Source: Candidatus Sifarchaeum marinoarchaea
Lineage (GTDB): Archaea > Asgardarchaeota > Sifarchaeia > Borrarchaeales > Borrarchaeaceae
Assembly (NCBI GenBank): GCA_016294985.1
Contig: JAECRW010000020.1
Coordinates: forward strand, 1 to 16,153
Direction: 5' to 3'
Length of the DNA: 16,153 bases
Shown: positions 16,151 to 16,153 of the stretch, piece by piece
Position numbering within the stretch: position 1 is the stretch's first letter
Layout of the letters: every line of letters begins with the position of its first letter
Notes under the pieces: generated by a model
The model's input: only the letters and a program-made list of their open reading frames with translations
Database searches by the model: none
What the model was told of the DNA's origin: nothing
Translations under genes and position numbers: made by a program

Positions 16151-16153
16151 TCG

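Overview
The window is archaeal. It carries the adjacent B-then-A gene order of DNA topoisomerase VI, a histone-fold protein and an archaeal-type DUF763 protein, and two genes start with TTG. The DNA is AT-rich, and candidate TATA boxes precede several genes. A ubiquitin-like domain fused to a topoisomerase subunit, together with a histone that has a long tail, makes an Asgard-type archaeon a reasonable guess. That placement is inference, because no rRNA or other phylogenetic marker is present.

Layout: (1) 23-595 (+) encodes a histone-fold protein with an acidic N-terminal tail that contains an exact 30-bp tandem duplication. (2) 663-2345 and 2358-3521 (+) encode a complete, conventional-size topoisomerase VI pair, Top6B then Top6A. 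(3) 3570-6461 (+) encodes a 963-residue HEAT-repeat protein with a twin non-HEAT module in its middle. (4) 6544-13410 (+) encodes a giant second Top6B of about 2288 residues. Its catalytic core is intact, and it is followed by about 18 helix-hairpin-helix-like repeats, about 500 residues of charged helical sequence and a lysine-rich (TPAKK)7 tail. (5) 13458-14876 (+) encodes a second Top6A with a ubiquitin-like domain fused to its N-terminus. (6) 14935-16041 (-) encodes a DUF763 protein that converges on the cluster. No intergenic gap exceeds about 115 bases, and I see no RNA genes, CRISPR arrays or insertion sequences.

The main point is the duplicated topoisomerase VI locus. Every catalytic residue I can locate is retained in both pairs. 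The second pair has gained large non-catalytic additions on both subunits: candidate DNA-binding and scaffolding regions on B, and a ubiquitin-like domain on A. With a HEAT protein between the pairs and a histone-fold gene beside them, the region looks like a chromosome-architecture locus. I infer that the second enzyme is a specialised, chromatin-tethered form of topoisomerase VI working with the HEAT protein. That function is not shown by the sequence alone.
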